NCBI RefSeq assembly: GCF_014170335.1
Contig: NZ_LZZS01000041.1
Span: 1 to 47,217 of the forward strand
Length of the DNA: 47,217 nt
Direction of reading: 5' to 3'
From: Achromobacter sp. UMC46
GTDB lineage: Bacteria; Pseudomonadota; Gammaproteobacteria; Burkholderiales; Burkholderiaceae_B
Position 1 is the stretch's first letter, and the number at the start of each line of letters is the position of its first letter. The notes under the pieces were generated by a model that saw nothing but the letters and a program-made list of their open reading frames with translations, was not told the origin of the DNA and did no database searches. Both the position numbers and the translations under genes were made by a program. Shown here piece by piece: positions 15,461 to 23,881 of the stretch.

Positions 15461-15483
15461 CTAATGAATAAAGCTGAGAGATC
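15461..15483. promoter_or_regulatory. Shared element, copy 1 (probable LysR site)
   Basis: CTAATGAATAAAGCTGAG at 15461-15478, followed by a TCCAT at 15482-15486, lies between the divergent GAF and LysR genes. The same 18 bases, with one change, recur at 18749 upstream of the second Bug operon, also with TCCAT (ATG-N17-CAT in both). The match outside coding DNA and the position 55 bases upstream of the GAF start suggest a binding site for the LysR regulator at 15499. Confidence 0.6.
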
Positions 15484-15498
15484 CATTACCATTTCCGC

Positions 15499-16464
15499 AT
15501 GGACGCCACCTCGATCGACCCGCCCTGGACCCGCCGGCTCAAGCTTCGCCACCTGCAAGTGCTGGCCGCCTTGGAAAGCGCGCGCAGCGTCACCGGTGCC
15601 GCCAAAGCCATGCACATGACGCAGCCCGCGCTCTCGCACTGGCTGAGCGACATGGAAGACCTGGTGGGCACGCCGCTGTTCCTGCGTGGCCGGTCGCTTG
15701 AACTGACGGAGGCCGGGGGTGCGCTCTGGCGCTACGCGTGCCGAGTTCTGGGCGACACCGCGCGCACTGGCGAGGAAATCGAAGCGGTCAAGGGTGGCGT
15801 GGCAGGACATCTGCATATCGGCACCATTCTTTCTGCGGCGCCGGTCTTGTTGCCACGCGCCATTGCCGCGCTGCACCAGCGTTCGCCCAATGTGCAGATT
15901 GAACTGGTCGAGGGCTTGCTTGAACCGCTGATTGAACGCGTGGAACGCCGCGAGATCGACCTCATCATCGGGCCGTTGGACGTGCGCGCCAGCCGCTCCG
16001 GCCTGTGCACCGAATGGCTGATGACCGACACTTTCAGCGTGGTGGCCAGGCGCGGGCATCCGCTGGCGGAACTGGATGCGCCCTGCTGGGAGGACACGCA
16101 GCGTTATCCGTGGATCCTGCCGCCGCTAGGCACGCTGTCGCGCTCACGGCTGGATCAGGCCGTGGTGGATGCGGGCATGCCGCCCCCGAAGCCGTCCGTC
16201 GAGACCAGTTCGCTGGTTGCGCTGTTGTCGATGCTGCAAGACCGTGATTACATCGCCACCTTGGCGAGTTCCGTCGCGCACATGTACGAACGGCTTCAGC
16301 TCATCAGCATCGTGCGCGCGCCGTCCCGCCTGGAGTTCGGCCCCATCGGCATGTTGTGGGCGGCCGACTCGCCCAGCATCGTGCTGCCGGCCTTGCGTGA
16401 AACGCTGCGCCAGGAGGCTCAGGGCACCTCCCAGGGCAGCCCCGCCAACGACGCGGCTACTTGA
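15499..16464 (+). CDS. LysR-family regulator of the Bug/M24 locus
   Basis: 321-residue LysR-type regulator. The N-terminal winged helix reads LRHLQVLAALESARSVTGAA then KAMHMTQPALSHWLSDMEDL, followed by the VGTPLFLRG wing and linker helix. The effector domain begins near GHLHIGTILSAAPVLLPRAI. It is divergent from the GAF-Bug1 operon, and its 3' end overlaps that of the M24 gene by 8 bases (tail to tail). With copies of one element upstream of both minus-strand operons, it is the likely regulator of the whole 13.9-18.7 kb locus. Effector unknown. Confidence 0.93.
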   Translation: MDATSIDPPWTRRLKLRHLQVLAALESARSVTGAAKAMHMTQPALSHWLSDMEDLVGTPLFLRGRSLELTEAGGALWRYACRVLGDTARTGEEIEAVKGGVAGHLHIGTILSAAPVLLPRAIAALHQRSPNVQIELVEGLLEPLIERVERREIDLIIGPLDVRASRSGLCTEWLMTDTFSVVARRGHPLAELDAPCWEDTQRYPWILPPLGTLSRSRLDQAVVDAGMPPPKPSVETSSLVALLSMLQDRDYIATLASSVAHMYERLQLISIVRAPSRLEFGPIGMLWAADSPSIVLPALRETLRQEAQGTSQGSPANDAAT

Positions 16465-17647
16465 CCGTCGCGTACTCGAGCGTCTTGGGCGTGTGGGTCA
16501 GCACGCGTGGCGTGCTCCCCACCACGACCGTGTCATCCAGGCGGAAGCCGCCGATGCCATAGGCGTAGATGCCCGGTTCCGCCGAATACACCTCGTTGTC
16601 CAGCAAGGGGCGTTGGTTGAAGGCCATGTCTTCCGGGTATTCGTGGTGAATGATGCCCACGGCATGCCCGGTGCGATGGCGGATGAAGTCCGCGTACCCG
16701 GCCTTCTCGATCTCGGCCTGCGCGGCCGCGTCGATCGCGCAGACGGGGTTGCCGGTGCGCGCGGCGGCAATGGCCGCCTCGTTCGCCGCCTTGGCCGCGG
16801 ACCACAGCCGCACCTGCTCGGACGAAGGCGTGCCGCAGAACCACGTGCGCTCGTTCTCGATCGTCAGGCCGTTCAAGCGCGGAATGACGATGTTCACCAG
16901 CACGTCGCCTTCCTTGATCCGCGCGCCGCATGATGCGCCATCGCCATGCGGCGAGGCCGACGCGGGGCCGCTTAGGGTCCAGCAGCGGATCACCTCGAAG
17001 TGCTCGCCCGGAAAGCGCTCGGCAGCCTCCTGCACGAACAGCGACGCCATTGCGAAGTCCAGCTCCTGCACCAGTCGGCCGGGCCGGATGTTCTCGCGGT
17101 AGCGGTCCTGAATCCAATCAGAGATGGACGCGGCGGCCGCCATCACGGCCAGCTCTTCGTCGTGCTTCTGCCAACGCAGTGCGCGGCACTCGGGCGTCGC
17201 GTTGCGCAAGACGACGTCGGGCAGGAAGCGCGCCAACTGCGCCAGCACCGGGCTGCCACCTTCGACGGCGATGCGCGACCGCGCAAGGCCAGCGGCCTTC
17301 AACCTGGCCGCCAGCAGCTCGGGCAATTGCGTAATCAAGGGCAGCCGGTTCTGCACGCGCGGATGCTCGGCGTAATAGCTGATGTCGGTGATCCAGACCT
17401 TGCCCTGTTCCTGCGAGAACTGCATGTGATGCGTGGACAGTTCGTTCATGACCAGGAAGGGCGTGCCGTTGCGCGGCACGACCGCAAAGATCGGCCGTTC
17501 CCAGGGCAAGACGTCGGTGTGGAAATTGGTGGCGAACTGGAAGAAATCCGCCGACGTGAAGATGACGGCATCGACGGCCAGGTCGTCCATCATGGACGTC
17601 ATCTTGTCGAATCGGTAATGCCAGACAGCCTGGGTGAGTTTGGGCAT
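16457..17647 (-). CDS. M24-family 'pita-bread' protein with altered metal ligands
   Basis: 396-residue M24 (Xaa-Pro peptidase/creatinase) protein with N-terminal creatinase-like domain (1-160) and C-terminal pita-bread domain. Aligned to the five canonical ligands D-D-H-E-E, this sequence has N252 (VNIVIPRLNG), E264 (TIENERTW), H328 (RTGHAVG), E357 (SAEPGIY) and D371 (FRLDD). Three of the five are thus changed, which argues against classical dinuclear metallopeptidase activity and for a creatinase-like or other hydrolase. It follows the Bug receptor 2 gene by 22 bases and is in the same operon, so its substrate is probably the imported compound or its breakdown product. Confidence 0.9.
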   Translation of the reverse strand: MPKLTQAVWHYRFDKMTSMMDDLAVDAVIFTSADFFQFATNFHTDVLPWERPIFAVVPRNGTPFLVMNELSTHHMQFSQEQGKVWITDISYYAEHPRVQNRLPLITQLPELLAARLKAAGLARSRIAVEGGSPVLAQLARFLPDVVLRNATPECRALRWQKHDEELAVMAAAASISDWIQDRYRENIRPGRLVQELDFAMASLFVQEAAERFPGEHFEVIRCWTLSGPASASPHGDGASCGARIKEGDVLVNIVIPRLNGLTIENERTWFCGTPSSEQVRLWSAAKAANEAAIAAARTGNPVCAIDAAAQAEIEKAGYADFIRHRTGHAVGIIHHEYPEDMAFNQRPLLDNEVYSAEPGIYAYGIGGFRLDDTVVVGSTPRVLTHTPKTLEYATVK

Positions 17648-17669
17648 GGTGTGTCCTTTGTCGTGGTGT

Positions 17670-18659
17670 TCAGTCGTTGCTCAAGCCCAGCTGGCGAATC
17701 AGCGGGCCCCATGTAGCGCTATCGCGCGCGGTCCATTCGGCCACGGTCTCGGGCGACGAGGGCAGGGGCTCAAGCTGAAGCTCCTGCAGGCGCGCCTTGA
17801 CCGCGGGGTCGTCGAAGAAGCGCCGGGTCTCGGCGTTGAGCCGCGCGATGGCCTGCGGCGGCGTGCCCTTGGGCGCAACCAGCGCATACCAGCCCGGCAT
17901 CGGAAAATCCTTGAAGCCCAGTTCGGCCAGCGTCGGCACGTCCGGCACGCTTGCCGCGCGCTTGTTGCCCACCACAGCCAATGGAACGACCTTGCCTGCA
18001 TTGGCCTGCACGGCGCCCGTGTTCAGCACATCGGCCATCACCTGGGTCTGGTTGGCCATCACGCTGGTCAGCCCGGCGGCCGCGCCGTTGTACGGAACAT
18101 GCGTGAGCTTCATGCCCGTCTTCTGCGCCAGCATCTCCACGACCAGATGCGTGGAATTACCCTTGCCCGCCGACGCGAAATTCAACGACTCGGGTTCGGC
18201 CTTGGCGCGAGCGACCAGTTCGTTCAACGAACGGATACCCGTCTGCGTACCGGCGACGAGCAGGAAGGGCGTATTCACCAACAGGCTGACACCGTCGAAA
18301 TCCCGCGCCGGCTGATACGGCATGTTCTTGTACATATGCGGGTTGAAGGCCAGGTAGGACACCCCGCTGACCAGCACGGTATATCCATCGGCCGGCTGCT
18401 TGGCCACGTAACTGGATGCCAGGATGCCGTTGGCGCCCGGCCGGTTCTCAACCACCACCGGTGTCTTAAGCTGCCGTGCAAGGTAGTCCGCCCATAAGCG
18501 GCCGATCACATCCGTGCCGCCGCCGGCGGCCTGCGGCACGACCAGCTTGATGGGCTTATCCGGATAGTCTGCGGTGGCGCCTGTGCTGACGCCTGTGAAA
18601 AGCAAGAGCGCGATCCCTGCCGCTACGCAGCGGGTGCGTCCCAGTACTGTCCTCAACAT
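17670..18659 (-). CDS. Bug-family (TctC-like) periplasmic receptor 2
   Basis: 329 residues from ATG 18659 (GGGGAT just upstream). Signal peptide LRTVLGRTRCVAAGIALLLF with cleavage near GATA-DYPD; then YPDKPIKLVVPQAAGGGTDV, VVENRPGANGILASSYVAKQ and PADGYTVLVSG, the standard Bug pattern. No permease genes accompany it. First gene of the operon with the M24 protein; one copy of the 18-bp shared element lies 90 bases upstream. A second receptor under the same regulator suggests two related ligands or a sensory role for one of the receptors. Confidence 0.93.
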   Translation of the reverse strand: MLRTVLGRTRCVAAGIALLLFTGVSTGATADYPDKPIKLVVPQAAGGGTDVIGRLWADYLARQLKTPVVVENRPGANGILASSYVAKQPADGYTVLVSGVSYLAFNPHMYKNMPYQPARDFDGVSLLVNTPFLLVAGTQTGIRSLNELVARAKAEPESLNFASAGKGNSTHLVVEMLAQKTGMKLTHVPYNGAAAGLTSVMANQTQVMADVLNTGAVQANAGKVVPLAVVGNKRAASVPDVPTLAELGFKDFPMPGWYALVAPKGTPPQAIARLNAETRRFFDDPAVKARLQELQLEPLPSSPETVAEWTARDSATWGPLIRQLGLSND

Positions 18660-18748
18660 GTCATCCCCATGAATCATCAAATGCGTCGCGAATGGACGGC
18701 GGCTTTTGGAGCCTGCAGGAGGATTATGGGGAGATCATCCATGCACGC

Positions 18749-18775
18749 CTAATGAATAAAACTGAGGTTTCCATA
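18749..18775. promoter_or_regulatory. Shared element, copy 2 (probable LysR site)
   Basis: CTAATGAATAAAACTGAG at 18749-18766, then TCCAT at 18770-18774. It differs by one base in 18 from copy 1 at 15461 and has the same orientation relative to the minus-strand operon it precedes. No coding sequence covers it. Confidence 0.6.
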
Positions 18776-18878
18776 AGCGTTTTTGCATGGAGAAATGCTG
18801 CGGCCGTAGCGGTGCGACCGTGCAGGCGCTACGGCGACCGAGGGTCGCCAAGCGATGCTGGCTGCAGATCGCGTCGAG

Positions 18879-18964
18879 AATCAGCTCAGAATCAGACCGT
18901 TTCAGCTCATCCGGCTTTGGAATCAGCTCAATATTGAGCTGATTCCTGATAAATTGAGCTGATT
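18879..18964. promoter_or_regulatory. TGAGCTGATT operator cluster before fic
   Basis: A perfect 28-bp palindrome at 18919-18946 (half GGAATCAGCTCAAT) is flanked by AATCAGCTCA at 18879-18888, a shorter TCAGCTCA at 18902-18909 region, and TGAGCTGATT at 18955-18964. The last copy ends 18 bases before the fic start, covering the place of the ribosome-binding site or promoter. Because the Fic protein has its own winged helix, autoregulation through these sites is likely. The rest of the 323-base gap between 18660 and 18982 holds only this cluster and the shared element. Confidence 0.8.
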
Positions 18965-18982
18965 CAGTCACCGCCAACGCCC

Positions 18983-20353
18983 ATGACCACCCGCGAACAC
19001 ATCCTCCAGCTGCTCCGCGCCCAACATCAGGAGAATCTGCCCTGGCTGAGTTCCAGCGAATTGGCCTACCGAACCCATGCCAGCTGGTCCACGGTAAAGC
19101 GCCAGCTGGACGCGCTGCGCAAGGCCGGCCTGGTACTGCGCGAAGGGCAGGGCCGGGCAACGCGCTACGGGGTCGCGGATCAGGCACCCGCCTGGGCATC
19201 CGCCACGACCCACGTCGCCACGCGGCTGGCGGAACCGACGCCTGACATCGGCGCAATGATCTGGTCCGAACAGGGGGTGAAATTGCTGGCCCATCTTCGG
19301 CAACCGCTAGCATCGCGCGCACCGGTGGGCTATCAGCGCAGCTTCGTGGACAACTACATCCCGAACCAGAGCTCCCTATTGCCTCCTGCTTTGGCCCAGA
19401 CCTTGGCCGACGAAGGCTGCATGCAGGGCCAGCAACCTGCCGGCACTTACGCACGCCGCGTGCTGGAACCGCTGTTGCTGGATCTGTCTTGGTCGTCCTC
19501 GCGGCTGGAAGGCAATCGGTATTCGCTGCTGGCCACGCAAGAACTGTTCAAGCGCGGCGCGGCGGGAACTGATCTGGACGCGGTCATGCTGCTTAACCAC
19601 AAGGCCGCCATCGAGTTCATGATCGATGCGGTGCCCTTGCACGGCCTCACGTCCGCCGTTATCGGCAACCTCCACGCGATCCTGATGCAGCACCTGTTGC
19701 CCAACACCAAAAGCCTGGGTCATATCCGCCAGACCGTGATCAACATCGGCGGCACGACCTATCTGCCCATCCAGGCGCCCGCGCTGCTGCAGGAAATTTT
19801 CGATCACATCGTGGAGAAAGCGCGGCTGATCAAGAACCCCGTGGAAGCGGCATTCTTTCTCTGGGTAAACCTTGCCTATCTGCAGCCATTCGAGGACGGC
19901 AACAAGCGTACCAGCCGCCTGTCGGCCAACATTCCGCTGATGCTCTACAACTGCGCGCCGCTGTCATTCCTGGACGTGGAGGCTCAAGACTATGCCTACG
20001 CCATGATGGGCGTCTACGAACGCGGCGATGTGACGCTGGCGGTGGACCTGTTCGCGTGGTCCTATCGGCGCTCGATCCGAAAGTACGCCATTCAGCTCGA
20101 CGCGGCGGGTGTGCCGGATCCCCTTCGCCTGCGCTTCCGGGAGAAGCTGAACGAAGCGATCAGCCGGGTGGTGCGCGCACGGCAGACGGCCGATGCGGCG
20201 GTAGCGGCGCTGGCCTTATCGGAGGACGATGCGCATGTGTTGCGTCCGATGTTGGCGGAGGAGTTGCTCTTGCTGGATCTGTACAACTGCGCCCGGTACC
20301 GGTTGCCGATGGAACAGGTGCAGGAGTGGCTTGAGGCGGGACGGCCGCGGTAG
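18983..20353 (+). CDS. Fic-family protein with N-terminal winged helix, His-to-Gln
   Basis: 456-residue Fic protein. Residues 1-65 form a winged helix (HILQLLRAQHQENLPWLSSS, then STVKRQLDALRKAGLVLREG). A class II-type inhibitory helix is present before the Fic fold (S172-x-x-x-E176-G177-N178 in SSSRLEGNRY). The Fic core reads YLQPFEDGNKRTSRLSANIP: the catalytic histidine of HxFx(D/E)GN(G/K)R is Gln301, while F303, D305, N307, K308 and R309 remain. Standard AMP transfer needs this His, so activity may be altered or lost; a natural subfamily with this motif may exist. No ribosome-binding site is clear. It ends at a strong bidirectional terminator. No antitoxin gene is adjacent. Confidence 0.9.
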   Translation: MTTREHILQLLRAQHQENLPWLSSSELAYRTHASWSTVKRQLDALRKAGLVLREGQGRATRYGVADQAPAWASATTHVATRLAEPTPDIGAMIWSEQGVKLLAHLRQPLASRAPVGYQRSFVDNYIPNQSSLLPPALAQTLADEGCMQGQQPAGTYARRVLEPLLLDLSWSSSRLEGNRYSLLATQELFKRGAAGTDLDAVMLLNHKAAIEFMIDAVPLHGLTSAVIGNLHAILMQHLLPNTKSLGHIRQTVINIGGTTYLPIQAPALLQEIFDHIVEKARLIKNPVEAAFFLWVNLAYLQPFEDGNKRTSRLSANIPLMLYNCAPLSFLDVEAQDYAYAMMGVYERGDVTLAVDLFAWSYRRSIRKYAIQLDAAGVPDPLRLRFREKLNEAISRVVRARQTADAAVAALALSEDDAHVLRPMLAEELLLLDLYNCARYRLPMEQVQEWLEAGRPR

Positions 20354-20369
20354 CGTCACCTGAATAATG

Positions 20370-20402
20370 AAAAAAGGCTGCGGTTCACACCGCAGCCCCT
20401 TT
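20370..20402. terminator. Bidirectional terminator, fic / argD-like
   Basis: Nine-base perfect stem GGCTGCGGT/ACCGCAGCC (20376-20384, 20389-20397) with loop TCAC, AAAAAA before and CCTTTT after, so it works for both converging genes. Confidence 0.92.
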
Positions 20403-20427
20403 TCAACAGACTACCGATCGAATGAAA

Positions 20428-21621
20428 TCACGCCTTGCGCGCCTGCGCGATCAGCTTGTCCAGTTCGCTCAGCATCAGGTCGATTTCTTCGGCCGTCACG
20501 TTCAGCGCCGGCATGAAGCGCAGCAAATTCGGGCGCGGTGCGTTCAGCAGCAGGCCTTGCGGTTCCAGCTTGCGGGCGGCTTCGACAATCGCCGGACCAT
20601 CATCGCGATCCATGACCAGCGCGCGCAGCAAACCCAGCCCACGCTCGCCCTTCATGCCGTACTTGGCCGACAGCGCCAAGAGGCCTTCGGACAGCTGCTT
20701 GGAACGCGCATTGACGGCGTCCATGAAGCCCGGGGCGGCCAGTGCGTCGAACACGGCCACGCCCACGGCGGTGGTCAGCGGGTTGCCGTTGTAGGTACCG
20801 CCCTGGTCGCCGTGCGTGAACACGCAGGCGTCCTGGCGCGCCAGCAGGGCGGCCAGCGGCACGCCGCCGCCGATGCCCTTGGCCAGCGTCATGATGTCGG
20901 GGATGACGTCGGAATGCTGGTAGGCGAACATCTTGCCGGTGCGGCCCATGCCGGTCTGCACTTCGTCGACGATCAGCAGCAGCTGGTTTTCATCGGCGAG
21001 CTTGCGCAGGCCCTGCATGAATTCCTTGGTCGCCGGGATCACGCCGCCTTCGCCTTGCACCGGTTCCAGCATGATGGCGACGGTCTTGTCGTCGATCAGT
21101 GCGCGCACCGATTCCAGGTCGTTCAGTTCGGCCTTGGGGAAGCCTTCCACTTGCGGGGCGAACATCTTGTCCCAGCCCGGCTTGCCCGACGCGGACATCG
21201 TGGCCAGCGTGCGGCCGTGGAAGCCGTGGTTCATCGTGATGATCTTGTAGGCGCCGTTCTTCTTGACCTGGCCCCACTTGCGCGCCAGCTTGATGGCGCC
21301 TTCGTTGGCTTCGCCGCCGCTGTTGGCGAAGAAGACGCGGTCAAAGCAGGACGCGCCGGTCAGGCGTTGGGCCAGCTCGATCGACGGGATGTTGTAGAAC
21401 GCCGGCGACGGGTTCATCAGCTTTTGCGACTGTTCCACCAGCGCGCGCTGCATTTCCAGCGCGGAGTGGCCCAGCGTGTTCACCGCCCAGCCCTGCACGA
21501 AGTCCAGGTATCGCTTGCCCGCGTGATCCTCCAGCCAGGATCCCTTGCCGCTCACGAACACGAGGTCCGGGCGGGAGGTGATCTCCATGAGGGTGTTGAC
21601 GTTGAACTGGCTGAATTCCAT
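20428..21621 (-). CDS. argD: Acetylornithine aminotransferase-like (ArgD family)
   Basis: 397-residue class III PLP aminotransferase. Start ATG 21621 is preceded by AGGA and gives the normal length; the upstream extension is not family-like. Features: GKRYLDFVQGWAVNTLGHSA, the phosphate-binding FANSGGEANEGAIKLARKW, HGFHGRTLATMSASGK, the PLP Asp in LIVDEVQTGMGRTG, and the Schiff-base lysine in IMTLAKGIGGGVPLAA. The best match I know is acetylornithine transaminase of arginine biosynthesis, but related enzymes (ornithine, succinylornithine, GABA-type) share these motifs and there are no arg neighbours. Divergent from Bug receptor 3. Confidence 0.85.
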   Translation of the reverse strand: MEFSQFNVNTLMEITSRPDLVFVSGKGSWLEDHAGKRYLDFVQGWAVNTLGHSALEMQRALVEQSQKLMNPSPAFYNIPSIELAQRLTGASCFDRVFFANSGGEANEGAIKLARKWGQVKKNGAYKIITMNHGFHGRTLATMSASGKPGWDKMFAPQVEGFPKAELNDLESVRALIDDKTVAIMLEPVQGEGGVIPATKEFMQGLRKLADENQLLLIVDEVQTGMGRTGKMFAYQHSDVIPDIMTLAKGIGGGVPLAALLARQDACVFTHGDQGGTYNGNPLTTAVGVAVFDALAAPGFMDAVNARSKQLSEGLLALSAKYGMKGERGLGLLRALVMDRDDGPAIVEAARKLEPQGLLLNAPRPNLLRFMPALNVTAEEIDLMLSELDKLIAQARKA

Positions 21622-21839
21622 GGCGGTTCCTGCGGGGTAAAAGGACAGGGATGAAGGGGAAACTTCAAGGGGGGAAGCGCGAAAACGCAAATGTAGCACC
21701 GACAGAGGGATGCTATCGTGACGCACCCCCCGCCGATCCGCCCCGGGCCGCCTCAAAAGGGCCGACTGCTCGGGCGCTCTATTTTATGCAAGTGGCGCGC
21801 CCCTGCGCGCCGCCCGACGTCGCTTTTTACTGACCAATC

Positions 21840-22805
21840 ATGAAACGTATCCTTTCCAGTCTTGCCGCCGGCCTGGCGCTGGCGGCGGCCGGCGCCCCGG
21901 CGCATGCCGAGTACCCCGAACGCCCCATCCGCCTGATCGTGCCGTTCCCGCCCGGGCAGGCCACCGACATCTTCGCCCGCGCCCTGGCTGAAAAGCTGGG
22001 CGCCGCCGTCAAGCAGCCCATCGTGGTGGAAAACCGCGCAGGCGCCGGCAGCAACATCGGCATGGAACAAGCCGCGCGCGCCACGCCCGACGGCTACACG
22101 CTGGTCATCGCGGGCAGTGCCTCCGCGGTCAACCAGACGCTGTACAAGACCATCAACTACAGCCTGACCAAGGATTTCGCGCCTGTGTCGGGCGTGTTCT
22201 CGGTGCCGCTGATGTTCCTGGCCACGCCGGCGTCCGGCATCACCTCGCTTAAGCAATTGGTGACGCAAGCGCGCGCCAATCCGGGTGAACTGGCCTACGC
22301 CAGCGCCGGCATCGGCGGCACGCAGCACCTGTCGGCCGAGATGTTCAAGGCCGCGGCCGATATCGACATCCGCCACATCCCCTACAAGGGCAGCGGCCCG
22401 GCCCAGGCCGATTTCCTGGGCCACCAGGTGCCGTTGATGGTGGATTCCGTCACGGCCGGCCTGCCGCACGTGCAAAGCAAGAAGGCCGTGGCGCTGGCCG
22501 TGACCACGGCCAAACGCCTGCCGCAATTGCCGGACGTGCCGACCGTGGCCGAGTCCGGCTACCCCGGCTTCGAGGCCATCGGCTGGGCCGCCGTGCTGGC
22601 CCCGCGCGACACGCCGCCGGCCATCACCAACTACCTCAGCCAGCAGATCGGCCATGCGCTGGGCACACCGGAAATGCAGAAGTTCCTGCGTGACCGCGGC
22701 GCCGAACCCATGCCGCTGACGCCCGAGGCGACCGGCACGTTCATCGCCAGCGAAGTCGACAAGTGGGGCAAAGCCGTCAAGCAGTCCGGCGCCCAGGTGG
22801 ACTAA
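21840..22805 (+). CDS. Bug-family (TctC-like) periplasmic receptor 3
   Basis: 321 residues with a signal peptide ending GAPAHA-EYPE and the Bug pattern: YPERPIRLIVPFPPGQATDI, VVENRAGAGSNIGMEQAARA and TPDGYTLVIAGSAS. A longer, in-frame Y-K-G-S-G-P-A-Q segment matches ligand-domain residues of the family. Monocistronic, with its own terminator; neither TctA/TctB nor a regulator is adjacent, so it is an orphan receptor of the kind common in this family of bacteria. Confidence 0.93.
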   Translation: MKRILSSLAAGLALAAAGAPAHAEYPERPIRLIVPFPPGQATDIFARALAEKLGAAVKQPIVVENRAGAGSNIGMEQAARATPDGYTLVIAGSASAVNQTLYKTINYSLTKDFAPVSGVFSVPLMFLATPASGITSLKQLVTQARANPGELAYASAGIGGTQHLSAEMFKAAADIDIRHIPYKGSGPAQADFLGHQVPLMVDSVTAGLPHVQSKKAVALAVTTAKRLPQLPDVPTVAESGYPGFEAIGWAAVLAPRDTPPAITNYLSQQIGHALGTPEMQKFLRDRGAEPMPLTPEATGTFIASEVDKWGKAVKQSGAQVD

Positions 22806-22858
22806 AGATCCAGGATCAAGACTTCCGCTGCCCGTCGCACCGGCAGCCCCTGGTCGCA

Positions 22859-22891
22859 AAAGCCGTCCCCGTAAAAAGGGACGGCTTTTTT
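22859..22891 (+). terminator. Rho-independent terminator of Bug receptor 3
   Basis: Eleven-base stem AAAGCCGTCCC/GGGACGGCTTT (22859-22869, 22878-22888) followed by a short T tract. A further hairpin CCCCGGG/CCCGGGG (22930-22936, 22945-22951) lies between it and the next gene. Confidence 0.92.
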
Positions 22892-23001
22892 CATGGCGAT
22901 TGGGAGGGTTTTCTGGATGATCCATCCAGCCCCGGGTGGTTTATCCCGGGGATGCGCTTGCCTAAGCTCGAAGCTCCATCGATTCATGAAGGGGTTTTTC
23001 C

Positions 23002-23775
23002 ATGGCAGACCATTCCATCAAGGGCAAAGTCGTCTTGATCGCCGGCGGCGCCAAGAACCTGGGCGGGCTGATCGCGCGCGACCTGGCGCAGCAGGGCGCC
23101 CGCGCGGTGGCGATCCACTACAACAGCGCCGCGTCCAAAGCCGATGCGGATGCGACCGTTGCCGCGATCCAGGCGGCCGGCGCTAAAGCAGTCGCGCTGC
23201 AAGGCGATCTGACCACGGCCGCCGCCGTCGAGAAGCTGTTCACCGACGCCGTCGCCGCCGTGGGCCGACCCGACATCGCCATCAACACCGTCGGCAAAGT
23301 GTTGAAGAAGCCCTTCACCGAAATCAGCGAAGCCGAGTACGACGAGATGACGGCGGTGAACTCCAAGACCGCCTTCTTCTTCCTGCGCGAAGCAGGTCGC
23401 CATGTGAACGACAACGGCAAGGTCTGCACGCTGGTGACGTCGTTGCTGGGCGCGTTCACGCCGTTCTACGCCGCCTATGCGGGCACCAAGGCGCCGGTCG
23501 AACACTACACCCGCGCCGCGTCCAAGGAATTCGGCGCGCGCGGCATTTCGGTCACCGCCGTCGGCCCCGGCCCGATGGACACGCCGTTCTTCTACCCGGC
23601 CGAAGGCGCCGATGCGGTGGCGTATCACAAGACCGCCGCCGCGCTGTCGCCGTTCAGCAAGACGGGGCTGACGGATATCGAAGACGTGGTGCCCTTCATC
23701 CGCCATCTGGTCAGCGACGGCTGGTGGATCACCGGCCAGACGATCCTGATCAACGGCGGCTATACGACGAAGTAA
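23002..23775 (+). CDS. SDR-family oxidoreductase
   Basis: 257-residue classical short-chain dehydrogenase. The NAD(P) site is GKVVLIAGGAKNLGGLIARD (a GxxxGxG variant: GGAKNLGG), the structural motif is INTVGK, the catalytic Ser is in CTLVTSLLGAF and the Tyr-x3-Lys is YAGTK; the C-terminal part is NAM-like WWITGQTILINGGY. AAGGGG lies 7 bases before the ATG. The substrate is unknown. A LysR regulator of the same direction follows after 106 bases. Confidence 0.9.
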   Translation: MADHSIKGKVVLIAGGAKNLGGLIARDLAQQGARAVAIHYNSAASKADADATVAAIQAAGAKAVALQGDLTTAAAVEKLFTDAVAAVGRPDIAINTVGKVLKKPFTEISEAEYDEMTAVNSKTAFFFLREAGRHVNDNGKVCTLVTSLLGAFTPFYAAYAGTKAPVEHYTRAASKEFGARGISVTAVGPGPMDTPFFYPAEGADAVAYHKTAAALSPFSKTGLTDIEDVVPFIRHLVSDGWWITGQTILINGGYTTK

Positions 23776-23881
23776 GCGGCTACGGCCTGCGCAAGATTCC
23801 TTTTCGCGCTGACAGGCTAATCTCTCTCCTGCCGTTATCCACAGGGCGATCCGCCCGTGGACGGCAGGGGACGCCAGACGC

